Part shown: positions 15,489 to 24,754 of the stretch, one piece after another
How the letters are laid out: each line of letters opens with the position of its first letter
How positions within the stretch are numbered: position 1 is the first letter of the stretch
NCBI GenBank assembly: GCA_026399755.1
Contig: JAPLQI010000092.1
Location: 1 to 33,623, forward strand
Source of the DNA: Pseudomonadota bacterium
GTDB taxonomy: Bacteria > Pseudomonadota > Gammaproteobacteria > Burkholderiales > Chitinibacteraceae
DNA length: 33,623 bases
Direction: 5' to 3'
Made by a program: the position numbers and the translations under genes
The notes under the pieces: generated by a model
Seen by the model: the letters and a program-made list of their open reading frames with translations, nothing else
What the model was told of the DNA's origin: nothing
Databases searched by the model: none

Positions 15489-17921
15489 TTGAAAGTCGCT
15501 ATTGTTGCCCCAAGCGGAGTGCCCTTTGTATGGGGCGGTGCCGAAAACATCTGGAAAGGCCTTTGGCTGGCTTTAAATCAGCAAGCGAGTGTTACTGCGG
15601 AGCTAATTAAACTCCCCAGCCCAGAGCATGATTTCTGGGCCATTATTCAAAGCTACCAAAACTTTGCTGATCTCGATTTAAATCACTTTGATTTAGTCAT
15701 CAGCACTAAGTATCCAGCTTGGATGATTTCACACCCTCGGCATGTTTTATTTATGCAGCATACTTTAAGAGGCTTATATGATAGCTACCCAAGCCATTTA
15801 TCAAAAAGTACTAGCCACTTAGCACAAAAGATACCTGAACTTTCACGCATATTAAACACGCCCAAGCCAAATAGAGCTCATCTATCTGAATGCTTTAATG
15901 AATTGCAGCGCATTAAAGCACTGCACATACTAGACCAACAGGATACTGCCCTACCCAGCCCGCTATTACGAGCTATTGTGCATTTTTTTGATGCCGTCGC
16001 CCTAGCCCCTGGGCAAATCATGCGCTATACCGCCATTGCCCATGAAGTAGCCAATCGCGAAGAATACTTTCCTAAAAATATTAAGCCCGAAGTGCTCTAC
16101 CACCCCAGCTCACTCCCCCAAGCAGGCATCATTGCAGATACGCAACTCGCCCCAATTTTTACCGCCAGCCGGCTCGATACACCTAAAAGAATTGATTTAC
16201 TCATTAAAGCCTATTGCAAATCAGGGGTGAAAACACCTTTAAGAATTGCTGGTACTGGCCCACAAAACGCAGCACTGCAAAAACTAATCCCCCAAAATTC
16301 AGGAATTACTCTACTTGGCCATATCTCCGAGCAACAATTAGCCCAAGAATACGCTAATGCACTATTCGTACCCTTTATCCCCGAACATGAAGACTTTGGC
16401 TTAATCACCTATGAAGCCATGATTGCGGGCAAAGCCGTATTAAGCTGCACCGATAGCGGAGGAGTTACTGAGTTAGTTAAAGATATGGAAAATGGCCTAT
16501 TAGTAAAACCAGAATGCGATGACATTGCCAGAGCAATAAAAAAACTCTGCTCAGACCCAAAGCTTTGCTCTCAGCTAGGCCAACACGCCTACAACACAGT
16601 TAAAGAAATATCCTGGCCCGTATTAGCAAAAGAGTTATTAAATCTACACAAGCAATACCAGCCCAAAATTATGGTGCTAAATACTTTTCCTATCTACCCT
16701 GTCGTGAGCGGTGGGCAAGCACGGCTATATCACCTGTATTCACAGCTATCTATGCTAGGCTATTCAATAGAAATCCTTAATTTAGATTTTAATACCAGCA
16801 CCGTTAAAAGCAGACATTTAAACGAGAACTTTATTGAAGTACTCATTCCCATAGGGGAAGAATTCAAAAAAAAATTAAATATTGAAGAAAAACGCCTAAA
16901 TATATCCTGTGTAGATTGGCTAGCAGCCCAACACCCAGAGCTATTACCAGAATGGCAAGCCGAGATTAAACGCCGCGCCCCGTGGGCCAGCTTAGTTATC
17001 TGCAGCCACCCCTATGCCTATCCAGTAATGACGCAAGCCGGAGTCAAAGAATGGCTATATGAAGCGCACAATGTGGAGGCGGATCTTAAAGCGCAGATTT
17101 ATCAGCAACACCCACAAGAAGCGCTGCAAATCAAAGAATTAGAATCCCAATGCGCCCAGGGTGCACAGCATATTATTTGCTGCAGCAGTGAAGATAGCCT
17201 GCGCATGCAAGCCCTATATCAAATTCCTGATAATCAATTTAGCGTGATTGCCAATGGTGCAGACATCCAAAATATTAAATACCTAGACCAAGCAGGCCGT
17301 AAAGCAATACGCGTACAAATGGGGCTAGAACCCACAAATAATATATCGCTATTTATGGGTAGCAACCACGGCCCTAATATAGAAGCCGCAGAACAAATCC
17401 TTAGCGCAGCAGAGCAAGATATATCTCTACAATATATTATTTTAGGCAGCGTAGCCGATGCATTTAAGCAAAGAAAAACACCCAACAATGTACGTTTCCT
17501 AGGCGTAGTCAGCCAAGCAGAAAAACAACTCTGGCTAAAAATCGCCTTCATCGCACTCAACCCAATGCTAAATGGCTCTGGATCTAATTTAAAATTAATC
17601 GAATATGCTGCAGCAGGTCTGCCGATTATTAGTACTGAATTTGGGGTGAGGGGGACAAAGTTAATGGCGGGGGTGCATTATCTAAATACAAAAAACTTGG
17701 CAAACACAATTGCAAATACACTCAAAACACCCGACTTGCAATTAGATACAATGACAAACAAGGCGATGAAGTATATAAAAAGCGAGCTATCTTGGCAGGG
17801 CTTAGCAGAAGAATACCAAAAAACAATTAAGCATGGCTTATCTAAAATAAAAAGCAAAGGGGAAAGCATCTTACTTGCCCCCTCATTACCTGAATCAAGC
17901 TCAGCTAGTTATCTTTGCTAA
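15489..17921 (+). CDS. double-domain glycosyltransferase (two fused GT4 units)
   Basis: 810 residues, about twice the normal GT length. The first GT-B unit (1-388) starts MKVAIVAPSGVPFVWGGAEN and has EX7E at about E299 and E307 (HEDFGLITYEAM). The second (about 392-790) restarts with KIMVLNTFPIYPVVSGGQAR and has GSNLKLIEYAAAGLPIIST near 695-713; there the first Glu of EX7E is replaced by Ser, as in many GT1/GT4 relatives of the GSGSNLKLLEY type. The protein could add two sugars in turn, or one domain could be structural. The start is TTG, six bases after GGAG at 15479-15482, touching the previous stop. The last 17 bp overlap the convergent WecA-like gene, and its 3' end contains that gene's terminator. 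Last gene of the plus-strand operon. Confidence 0.85.
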   Translation: MKVAIVAPSGVPFVWGGAENIWKGLWLALNQQASVTAELIKLPSPEHDFWAIIQSYQNFADLDLNHFDLVISTKYPAWMISHPRHVLFMQHTLRGLYDSYPSHLSKSTSHLAQKIPELSRILNTPKPNRAHLSECFNELQRIKALHILDQQDTALPSPLLRAIVHFFDAVALAPGQIMRYTAIAHEVANREEYFPKNIKPEVLYHPSSLPQAGIIADTQLAPIFTASRLDTPKRIDLLIKAYCKSGVKTPLRIAGTGPQNAALQKLIPQNSGITLLGHISEQQLAQEYANALFVPFIPEHEDFGLITYEAMIAGKAVLSCTDSGGVTELVKDMENGLLVKPECDDIARAIKKLCSDPKLCSQLGQHAYNTVKEISWPVLAKELLNLHKQYQPKIMVLNTFPIYPVVSGGQARLYHLYSQLSMLGYSIEILNLDFNTSTVKSRHLNENFIEVLIPIGEEFKKKLNIEEKRLNISCVDWLAAQHPELLPEWQAEIKRRAPWASLVICSHPYAYPVMTQAGVKEWLYEAHNVEADLKAQIYQQHPQEALQIKELESQCAQGAQHIICCSSEDSLRMQALYQIPDNQFSVIANGADIQNIKYLDQAGRKAIRVQMGLEPTNNISLFMGSNHGPNIEAAEQILSAAEQDISLQYIILGSVADAFKQRKTPNNVRFLGVVSQAEKQLWLKIAFIALNPMLNGSGSNLKLIEYAAAGLPIISTEFGVRGTKLMAGVHYLNTKNLANTIANTLKTPDLQLDTMTNKAMKYIKSELSWQGLAEEYQKTIKHGLSKIKSKGESILLAPSLPESSSASYLC
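17847..17881 (-). terminator. Rho-independent terminator of the minus-strand Wzx/Wzy operon
   Basis: Read on the minus strand, GGGGCAAG, a 7-base loop and CTTTCCCC (17881 down to 17859) form an 8-bp stem with one mismatch, followed by TTTGCTTTTTATTTT. This is a standard terminator layout and begins 23 bases after the stop of the WecA-like gene. It lies wholly inside the coding sequence of the convergent double-domain glycosyltransferase. On the plus strand no T-run follows the hairpin. Confidence 0.7.
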
Positions 17922-19002
17922 TCACCATCCACTGTGGGATTTTGAAATTAACAATCATTTTATATAGCAAGATATAACTAGCAATAAACAATAAAACAAA
18001 ACCTAATAAAACATAGGGGCGTTCCCAAAATATTACAGCAGGAATAACCGCAAAAGATGATAAAGCCCATAAATAAGGAGCAGTCAGCGCATTACGCTGT
18101 ACTTTATACAGAGCAACATCTTCACCTAATTGCAAACGCACCACCCGCCTATAAATAAGCGTATGCAAATGAATACCATCAGGCAGCCCTGGAGAAACAC
18201 CCTTTACAAACTTGCGACGATAAATAGTAAATAGCGTTTCAAATACTGGGTAAATACATAGCAAAAATGGAAACCATATAGAAACGTTAGGATGCCTTGC
18301 CATTAACAATACAGATAATTCTGCCACCATAAATCCAACAAAATACGCCCCACCATCACCTAAGAATATTAACCCTCTGGGGTAATTCCAAAGCAAAAAC
18401 CCCATACAGGCACCAATCATGCCCATATTAGCAATCACCAAGAACCAATCTCCTAAGGCAAAAGAAACATAGGCCAAACCAGCAAAAATCATCATTGCCA
18501 CAACGGCAGATAAACCATTAAAACCATCAATAATATTAAATGCATTAGCCACACCCGCCACTGCAAACATAGTAAAAAACAATGAAACAACCGTAAATTG
18601 CATTAACAAATCAATATAGGGCACATCCAAACGAACAATTCCCGCATCTAATAAAAAATATCCTAATAACGCCGCCAGCATGGTTAAACCCAGCCGCATC
18701 AAAACGCCTACTTTTTTAGTTAAATCCTCAATTAACCCACCTAGAAAAGCAGGCAAACTAGCCACAATCAGCATGGCAAACTGCGTAAACCAATGCGTCT
18801 CTTTAACCGCCCCAGCCAATAAAACCGCCAGCATCCCCATCATGATAGAAAGCCCACCAATCCGCGGTACCGAATGAGAATGAAACTTCTGCACCCCACC
18901 CAAATCATGATCACCAGAGATGTGGTTATGCAAATGATCAAAACGGATCACGAGCATGGTGACGATGACTGAGGTAAGGAATGCGAGAATGAGATAAAGC
19001 AT
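17905..19002 (-). CDS. WecA-like polyprenyl-phosphate HexNAc-1-phosphate transferase
   Basis: 365 residues with about ten or eleven membrane helices, the MraY/WecA family. The family motifs are visible: VPRIGGLSIM (45-54), GGLIEDLTKK (88-97, with E92-D93 in the place of the usual DD), NAFNIIDGFNGLSA (153-166, D159), FLGDGGAYFVGF (213-224, D216) and the cytoplasmic HLHTLIYRR (278-286). It would transfer a HexNAc-1-phosphate, such as GlcNAc-1-P, from a UDP-sugar onto undecaprenyl phosphate to begin the repeat unit. It is last in the minus-strand operon, 49 bp after a GT4, and its 3' end overlaps the convergent GT by 17 bp. The sugar specificity is not readable from sequence. Confidence 0.9.
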   Translation of the reverse strand: MLYLILAFLTSVIVTMLVIRFDHLHNHISGDHDLGGVQKFHSHSVPRIGGLSIMMGMLAVLLAGAVKETHWFTQFAMLIVASLPAFLGGLIEDLTKKVGVLMRLGLTMLAALLGYFLLDAGIVRLDVPYIDLLMQFTVVSLFFTMFAVAGVANAFNIIDGFNGLSAVVAMMIFAGLAYVSFALGDWFLVIANMGMIGACMGFLLWNYPRGLIFLGDGGAYFVGFMVAELSVLLMARHPNVSIWFPFLLCIYPVFETLFTIYRRKFVKGVSPGLPDGIHLHTLIYRRVVRLQLGEDVALYKVQRNALTAPYLWALSSFAVIPAVIFWERPYVLLGFVLLFIASYILLYKMIVNFKIPQWMVISKDN

Positions 19003-19051
19003 AGGTAGGCCTAATTGATATAAAAATGCTTAGTAAAAACAAAATATCATA

Positions 19052-20173
19052 TTACAAAGAAACAATTCCATATTTCGACAAGGTATTTATATACTGATCG
19101 ATAATTTTCTTTTCATCAAAGCAATCAATAACAAACTCCCGCCCCTTGCTACCCATTGCTAAGCGTTCATCAGCACTCATTTGAATCACTTTTTCAATAC
19201 AGTCTGCTAACTTGTCCACGTTTTTTACTGGGCACAAAAAACCAGTTTCCGCATCAATTACTACATCACGACAACCAACATTATCTGTAGTAATAATAGG
19301 CTTCCCCATTGAGGCCGCCTCTAATAAAGTGCGAGGTACACCTTCACGATAAAAGGAGGGTAAAACAATACAATCAGCATCAGCAATTATTGGACGAACA
19401 TCTGCTGTTGTTCCTAAATACTCAATATGCCCTGCTTTTTCCCAGCGTTGTATTTGCTCTAGGCTAATAACACTTGGGTTTTCAACCCCAGTGGCACCCA
19501 GCAATTGAAATACTGCATTAGGATATTTTAATTTAATTATTTCTGCAGCAGCAGCAAATTCACCTACACCTTTATCCCATAACATTCGTGCGATAAGTAA
19601 AAAGTGAATTTTTCCATCATCCAAAGTCTTGTTCTTAGGACTGAAAAAATTGGTATCTACACCTTCACTATGTAAAAGCACCGCACGCTTAGCACTTACT
19701 AAGTTATGCTTAATAAAAACTTGACGATCATCTTCATTTAAAAACCAAATTTCTTTTGGACTAGAAAATGAAAATTTATATAATAATTTTGCAATCTTTG
19801 AGACTAAATTATCTTTAATAAAGGTATATCCAAGCCCAGTTGTAACTGCAATGGAAGGTAAAGATAAAATTCTTGCAGCAATAGAGCCATAGATATTGGG
19901 CTTAATCGTATAATGAAAAATAAAATCAGGGTTTATTTTTTTATAATTTCTAAGCATCCTGAAAATTAAAACCATATCCTCAATAGGATTGATTCCTTTT
20001 GCGGACATCGGCAAATCATAGACCTCGCACCCCATTTTCTCCAGCCGCATAGAAGCATCATCTTGAGGAGCAAGAATGCATATTCTATATCCTTTTGAAA
20101 TCAAACTGCTAATTAATCCAAATCTAAAATTATAAATAGACCATGCAGTATTTGCTACAAATAATATTTTCAT
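19052..20173 (-). CDS. GT4-family glycosyltransferase
   Basis: 373 residues, GT-B fold. It begins MKILFVANTAWSIYNFRFGL, typical of a branch that includes PglA-like N-acetylgalactosaminyltransferases of O-antigen and N-glycan loci. FHYTIKPNIYGSIAAR (86-101) and TTGLGYTF (111-118) are recurrent in that branch. The donor site has LLIARMLWDKGVGEF (192-206) and EX7E residues E277 and E285 (FYREGVPRTLLEAA). It likely adds the second sugar onto the lipid-linked primer from the neighbouring WecA-like enzyme. The ATG follows the TAG stop of the polymerase gene with no gap, so it is probably coupled. The region is AT-rich. Confidence 0.88.
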   Translation of the reverse strand: MKILFVANTAWSIYNFRFGLISSLISKGYRICILAPQDDASMRLEKMGCEVYDLPMSAKGINPIEDMVLIFRMLRNYKKINPDFIFHYTIKPNIYGSIAARILSLPSIAVTTGLGYTFIKDNLVSKIAKLLYKFSFSSPKEIWFLNEDDRQVFIKHNLVSAKRAVLLHSEGVDTNFFSPKNKTLDDGKIHFLLIARMLWDKGVGEFAAAAEIIKLKYPNAVFQLLGATGVENPSVISLEQIQRWEKAGHIEYLGTTADVRPIIADADCIVLPSFYREGVPRTLLEAASMGKPIITTDNVGCRDVVIDAETGFLCPVKNVDKLADCIEKVIQMSADERLAMGSKGREFVIDCFDEKKIIDQYINTLSKYGIVSL

Positions 20174-21217
20174 CTATTCAAAACCCGGCCATTTATATGG
20201 AACCCAATAACTCTGCGCATAAAAAGAAAAATTCAACCAAACAAACAATATGATGCCATAGTATACTATGGTGCTTATTAATAAAGCACCTCTCATTCCC
20301 CCCTTCACCATAAATGGTAACCGTGAAAAAAGCATCAATTGTAGTGGTGCAACATATAGAGCCAATCTATCAGTCGCGGTAGATGCTACCTGCAACAACA
20401 GTACACATAAGCATGCAGCTATTGATAACCACTTTGAAATTTGATAATTATCCGGCCATGTTTTATACCATTTATTCCTAAACATAAAGAAAAGTATTGC
20501 AGGAATTAAATTCATCGTAATTCTAATAGCAGCACCATCAGACTGCATTTGTTCTTCAATATATTGAGTCCATTGAGCAGAAAATGTTTCATAAACAAGA
20601 GCAACTCCAATTGGCAAAATCAAAACCAAAGAAAGTAATATCCGAAAATTTCCCTTTCTATCAGAACATAAGGCATACAATGGTAAAATTGCGACCGCTG
20701 ACTTATGGAATAATGCACCAAGTAAAATAAAAAATATAAATGTGTATGACTTCTTTTCTTGTAACCTGTTTAATGCAAGAAAAACAAACCCCAATGCTGC
20801 ACCTTGCCTAGTATATCCCATCGCAACAACAATCAGTAAATATGGTATCGCAATAGAAAATGCGAGCCAAGGTAAAGGTTGCTTTTTACTAAATTGAATT
20901 AAACCATATACAAAAATAGCCCCACACACTAAGTTAACACCAACAATATCATAACCTAACTTTATAGATAACCAGTTTATTGCCATGTATCCTGGATCAC
21001 TAACCGATAGAGCTTCTGTAAAAGCAACATCTCTTGCTGCATCCAAAATAGGCAAATAATTACCCCAATCTGCTCCAACCTCCCAACGCAAACCAATAGC
21101 AAATGAAAACCCTAACCAAGCAACTATATATGCTAAATACTTAACATTTCTTGATCCTTTTAAAGGAAGCAACACCAATATAACTGGATATAAATATAAT
21201 AACCAATAAAGAATCAT
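20174..21217 (-). CDS. wzy: EpsG-family polysaccharide polymerase (Wzy-like)
   Basis: 347 residues from the chosen start, with about ten or more membrane helices. The segment FAIGLRWEVGADWGNYLPIL and a later SDPGYMAINW match the EpsG family, whose members act as Wzy-type polymerases joining repeat units in the periplasm. VVAMGYTRQGAALGFVFLALNR is the conserved arginine-bearing helix. A GTG/ATG choice matters: an ATG at 21247 would overlap the upstream GT by 34 bp, whereas the ATG at 21217 forms a tight ATGA overlap with the GT stop (21216-21214), so I chose the latter. It is the only polymerase candidate in the minus-strand operon, next to Wzx, GTs and a WecA-like enzyme. Confidence 0.85.
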   Translation of the reverse strand: MILYWLLYLYPVILVLLPLKGSRNVKYLAYIVAWLGFSFAIGLRWEVGADWGNYLPILDAARDVAFTEALSVSDPGYMAINWLSIKLGYDIVGVNLVCGAIFVYGLIQFSKKQPLPWLAFSIAIPYLLIVVAMGYTRQGAALGFVFLALNRLQEKKSYTFIFFILLGALFHKSAVAILPLYALCSDRKGNFRILLSLVLILPIGVALVYETFSAQWTQYIEEQMQSDGAAIRITMNLIPAILFFMFRNKWYKTWPDNYQISKWLSIAACLCVLLLQVASTATDRLALYVAPLQLMLFSRLPFMVKGGMRGALLISTIVYYGIILFVWLNFSFYAQSYWVPYKWPGFE

Positions 21218-22311
21218 TTCAAATATTCCAAGTAGATACCAAGCCACCTTGAAGTAATTGCATCAATAGAAAAATTTTTTATTATTCGTTCTCTTGATGA
21301 TTTTTCAATGAATTCCTTCTCAGCGCAATCCAACGCTAATGCTGCTATGATTCCTGCAGCAAGATCTTGTGAAGATTGAGGAGGAACAAGAAACCTTGAG
21401 TCTCCCAGAACTTCACTTACCCCACCACAATCTGTTGCTACAACAAGTCTCTCGCATGACATTGCTTCAGCAACAACTAAGCCGAAGCCTTCCCACTCAG
21501 ATGAAAGAACAAAAAGGTCAGATGCTGACATAAGTTCAGCCACATCCCTTCTTTCACCAACAAATGAAATATGAGAGCTCAATCCCAGCTCAACAGATAA
21601 TTCCTGTAGCACAGACTTTAGCTCCCCTGAACCCACTATAATCAACTTAAATTTGATGTCTGACTTTTTTACAATACAAATTGACTTCAATAAATTAGGA
21701 TAATCTTTCTCTACTGCCAGCCTACCAACAGCTAATAGTAATTTACAATTTTCATCAATATCAAATTCTTTTCTAACTCTATCCCTTATTTCTTGAAAAA
21801 AATGGAACTTTTCCGTATTAACTCCATTACATACACTAATCATTCTCCCTTCTGGTACAGACTTATTTTTCACAAATGCCCTAACTGCTTCATCACTCAC
21901 ATTAGTTGATAAATCAGTAAGAAAATCCGTGATTCTATATAAAAACTGCCGAGCCTTCCCTCCCTCATTTGTACTATGAGCAGTATTTATTAAGCACTTA
22001 ATTTCTATGACTGAACGTAAAATACGAGTAAAAATATTAGCATGCACCATATGACTATGAACAACATCAGGCTGATACACTTTAATTAATTCCCTTGCCT
22101 GAAAAAAACCTTTAATCAAGCCATAAATACTCTTTTTCATCCCCAACAATTCAACTTGTATATTCTTCTCACTTGGCAATATGACTGCTTTACCTGTTAA
22201 AGCTACAATAATGACTTGATACCCTCTAGAAGAAAATGAATCAGCTAAAGCACAAACCTGCGTTTCGGCCCCTCCCATAGTTAAACCAGTGATAAAAAAC
22301 ATAATCTTCAT
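21214..22311 (-). CDS. GT4-family glycosyltransferase
   Basis: 365 residues, GT-B fold. The N-terminus MKIMFFITGLTMGGAETQVC carries the GGAE acceptor motif. VVHSHMVHANIFTR (83-96) and CNGVNTEKF (161-169) are common in this family. The donor site has LLAVGRLAVEKDYPNLLKS (192-210) and EX7E residues E274 and E282 (WEGFGLVVAEAM). It would add a sugar to the Wzx/Wzy repeat unit; specificity is unknown. An AAGG/GTAG ribosome binding site lies shortly upstream of the ATG. Its stop overlaps the polymerase start as ATGA. Gap of 57 bp to the acyltransferase upstream. Confidence 0.88.
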   Translation of the reverse strand: MKIMFFITGLTMGGAETQVCALADSFSSRGYQVIIVALTGKAVILPSEKNIQVELLGMKKSIYGLIKGFFQARELIKVYQPDVVHSHMVHANIFTRILRSVIEIKCLINTAHSTNEGGKARQFLYRITDFLTDLSTNVSDEAVRAFVKNKSVPEGRMISVCNGVNTEKFHFFQEIRDRVRKEFDIDENCKLLLAVGRLAVEKDYPNLLKSICIVKKSDIKFKLIIVGSGELKSVLQELSVELGLSSHISFVGERRDVAELMSASDLFVLSSEWEGFGLVVAEAMSCERLVVATDCGGVSEVLGDSRFLVPPQSSQDLAAGIIAALALDCAEKEFIEKSSRERIIKNFSIDAITSRWLGIYLEYLK

Positions 22312-22368
22312 ACGACTACCTTAATTTTATTTGAACATGTCGGAGTATACTAAAACTTTTCCCTTTCA

Positions 22369-23460
22369 TTACTTAATGCCAATTTTACTTATCAGAACAT
22401 GTACTTTATTTTTTATTAAAAAAGAAAATCTCCTTTCAAACATAGTATGAACAAAGAGAGAAACGAAGAAAATCAAGAACATTGTTATATAAATAAGAGC
22501 ATATCCAGCAGAACCATTAAAGAAACCATTAAAAATCATAAAACCAATTCTTTCATGCAAAAGATACAATGGATATGTAGTTCCACCTAAAATAGATACA
22601 CATAAAAAATATTTTCTATCTATAAATTTAGAAAAATACTCAGTTAGAGAGATAAGCAAATAAAACAATGAAACTAGAGCATATACTGTACTTATATTCA
22701 AGTTCAAAACTGCGATCAAATTATAATCAACGTCAGTAATATATTTATAGATCGCGTACAATGATAAAATATAGCTAAAAATTAAGGAAGACATAAGTGC
22801 AACAAAAAACACTTTCCGACCATTATAATTTGTATTATTCAGCATACATAATAGTGCGCCTGAAATAAAAAAAGGCGAATAATTTGGCATAAAAACAATA
22901 TTTAACAACCTTATATTTATATTAAAAAAATCCATAACATGTAATATCAGACATACAAAAATCCAAAACACCATAAAAGCAAAGATATGACGTTGAGGAT
23001 TAAATAAAAAAACCAATGAAATCAATATATAAAAACGTAACTCAACAGCAAGCGTCCAATAGGTACCATCAATTGCACCTCCTACACTACCCAAAAAAAT
23101 TATATTTAGAAAATATTGCAATAAACCTACTGACTCATTAAATACAAGCGCTAAAATCACTGTTATCGAACAACAAATTAAAAATGTAGGATATAAACGG
23201 ACAGCTCTAGATACAGCGAAATTTATTATATTTTTCGAGTTCAATACACTTATAGATATAACATAGCCACTTATCATAAAAAACAAATAAACACCAAGAA
23301 ACCCATAACGCGCAGAAGGCACTAATAAAGCACTACTATCCACCCCACCTTTTAATGATAAAAAGTAAAAATAAAAGTAGTGATAAAAAACGACCATAGA
23401 GGCGGCTATAAATCTTAGTGCATCTAAAAAATGTAATCTATTCAATTTATCTTTTAACAC
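22369..23460 (-). CDS. acyltransferase family 3 membrane protein (OafA/WecH-like)
   Basis: 363 residues with about ten membrane helices. The opening LNRLHFLDALRFIAASMVVFYH is the family signature: R in helix 1 and the H of FYHY as candidate catalytic residues. FLGVYLFFMISGYVIS follows, then TYWTLAVELRFYI (WTLAVE is a hallmark). It probably O-acetylates a sugar of the glycan in the inner membrane. The start is GTG at 23460, with GGA in TGGATTAATT just upstream. The gene is very AT-rich and is preceded by a 282-bp gap, so it may have its own promoter. Confidence 0.85.
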   Translation of the reverse strand: MLKDKLNRLHFLDALRFIAASMVVFYHYFYFYFLSLKGGVDSSALLVPSARYGFLGVYLFFMISGYVISISVLNSKNIINFAVSRAVRLYPTFLICCSITVILALVFNESVGLLQYFLNIIFLGSVGGAIDGTYWTLAVELRFYILISLVFLFNPQRHIFAFMVFWIFVCLILHVMDFFNINIRLLNIVFMPNYSPFFISGALLCMLNNTNYNGRKVFFVALMSSLIFSYILSLYAIYKYITDVDYNLIAVLNLNISTVYALVSLFYLLISLTEYFSKFIDRKYFLCVSILGGTTYPLYLLHERIGFMIFNGFFNGSAGYALIYITMFLIFFVSLFVHTMFERRFSFLIKNKVHVLISKIGIK

Positions 23461-23742
23461 AATTAATCCATATGTAAATTTATATCTACCGATTATTTAT
23501 GTACAGTCCTAAACTTCAATAGCCCCCCCTACTGCAGTTAGATTTATAAGCGTATTTTTAATAAAAATAACTATTTTCTCTATGCAAACATAATTTTCAA
23601 AAAAAGCAATATATAGACATAACTAGCAGTAGTGGTTACTACTTGCATTTTTATTTTTTATAATTCACATTAAAATTACAATTACTTTCGAATCCTCCTG
23701 TTCAAAATAAAAAATAATTATTAATCCTAGTAACAAACCACA
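23461..23742. other. 282-bp very AT-rich gap
   Basis: No gene, palindrome or clear repeat is visible. It separates the acyltransferase from the GT2 gene upstream of it in the same operon. Such a gap inside an otherwise tightly packed operon, with very low GC, suggests a recombination joint or an internal promoter; I cannot pick a specific site. Confidence 0.3.
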
Positions 23743-24693
23743 CTAAATTTTTAATTTACGCCGAACATACTGCAAAGACCCCGGCCTTATAATTAAAGAA
23801 ATATATAAAAATAACACTGAAACTTTGTTTCTTTTATTTTTAAATATCTTTGAAACAAATAGCATCATCAAAGGCCAGCTCAATATTCTAAATTTTGTTA
23901 TCGCCTGATGCCAAGAAAGACTGGGGCAAATCACTAATTTATTTATCAAATACATTTCAAATATAAAATTATCATTAATCAATCTAGTTACACTATTACT
24001 AACCGAGTCAGATATACGATAATATACAGTATCCTTATCAAGGAAATGAATTTTATAGCCCTGCTTTGTAATTTTAAACCATAAGGGGTAATCTTCCATT
24101 AAAGGAAACCTTTCATCAGCAAAACCAATCTCTTCAAGTAATAATTTATTTATAAATGCAGAAGGTGCACCATGTACGCTTTGGCTCTGTAAAAACTTAA
24201 ATTGATCTGCTGAATTTAAATTAAAAAAAGGCAAAGAGTATGCGTCCGGCATTTTTCCTATAAGCTGCGCATTTCCTTCAGTATTAACTTTAAATAATTG
24301 CATACTTGAAAATACCAGTTTTGCATTTGGATGCTCGCAAACATACTGATAATTATCACTTAAACAATCTACAAATAATACATCATCCCCAGCAATAGTT
24401 TTTATCCATTTTGACGTAGCTGCTTTCCATACACTATTACAGTTCTTTGCTATGCCGCCGTTTATTACATTTTCTATTAAATGTATTTTTTTAAATTTAT
24501 GTCCATACTCATTTAACCAAGCACTCACAACTTTGATCGTATCATCAAGCGACGAATCATCACTTATAATTAACTCTATACTCTCAGCTCCGTAAGACTG
24601 AGATGCGATACTATTAAGGGTTTCAACAATTGTTAATGCGGAGTTATATGTAACAACTGCAACTGTAATAACTACTTTATTATTTAACACCAT
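23743..24693 (-). CDS. GT2-family glycosyltransferase
   Basis: 316 residues from the chosen ATG. GT-A fold: VITVAVVTYNSALTIVETLN at the N-terminus, SDDSSLDDT (44-52) for nucleotide binding, and a metal-binding GDD (102-104, IAGDDVLF). VHGAPSAFINKLLLEEIGF and EDYPLWFKITKQGYKIHFLD are typical of O-antigen GT2 enzymes. It would add a sugar with inversion at the cytoplasmic face of the inner membrane. A GTG at 24723 would add ten residues but has no ribosome binding site; the ATG at 24693 has a weak GGGTAG upstream and a typical start. It is 61 bp after the next GT2 gene. AT-rich. Confidence 0.85.
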   Translation of the reverse strand: MVLNNKVVITVAVVTYNSALTIVETLNSIASQSYGAESIELIISDDSSLDDTIKVVSAWLNEYGHKFKKIHLIENVINGGIAKNCNSVWKAATSKWIKTIAGDDVLFVDCLSDNYQYVCEHPNAKLVFSSMQLFKVNTEGNAQLIGKMPDAYSLPFFNLNSADQFKFLQSQSVHGAPSAFINKLLLEEIGFADERFPLMEDYPLWFKITKQGYKIHFLDKDTVYYRISDSVSNSVTRLINDNFIFEMYLINKLVICPSLSWHQAITKFRILSWPLMMLFVSKIFKNKRNKVSVLFLYISLIIRPGSLQYVRRKLKI

Positions 24694-24754
24694 CGCTAAG
24701 CTACCCAGAAGTATAAATGACACTAACTAATAAAAATTTACATCTAAAAAAAAA

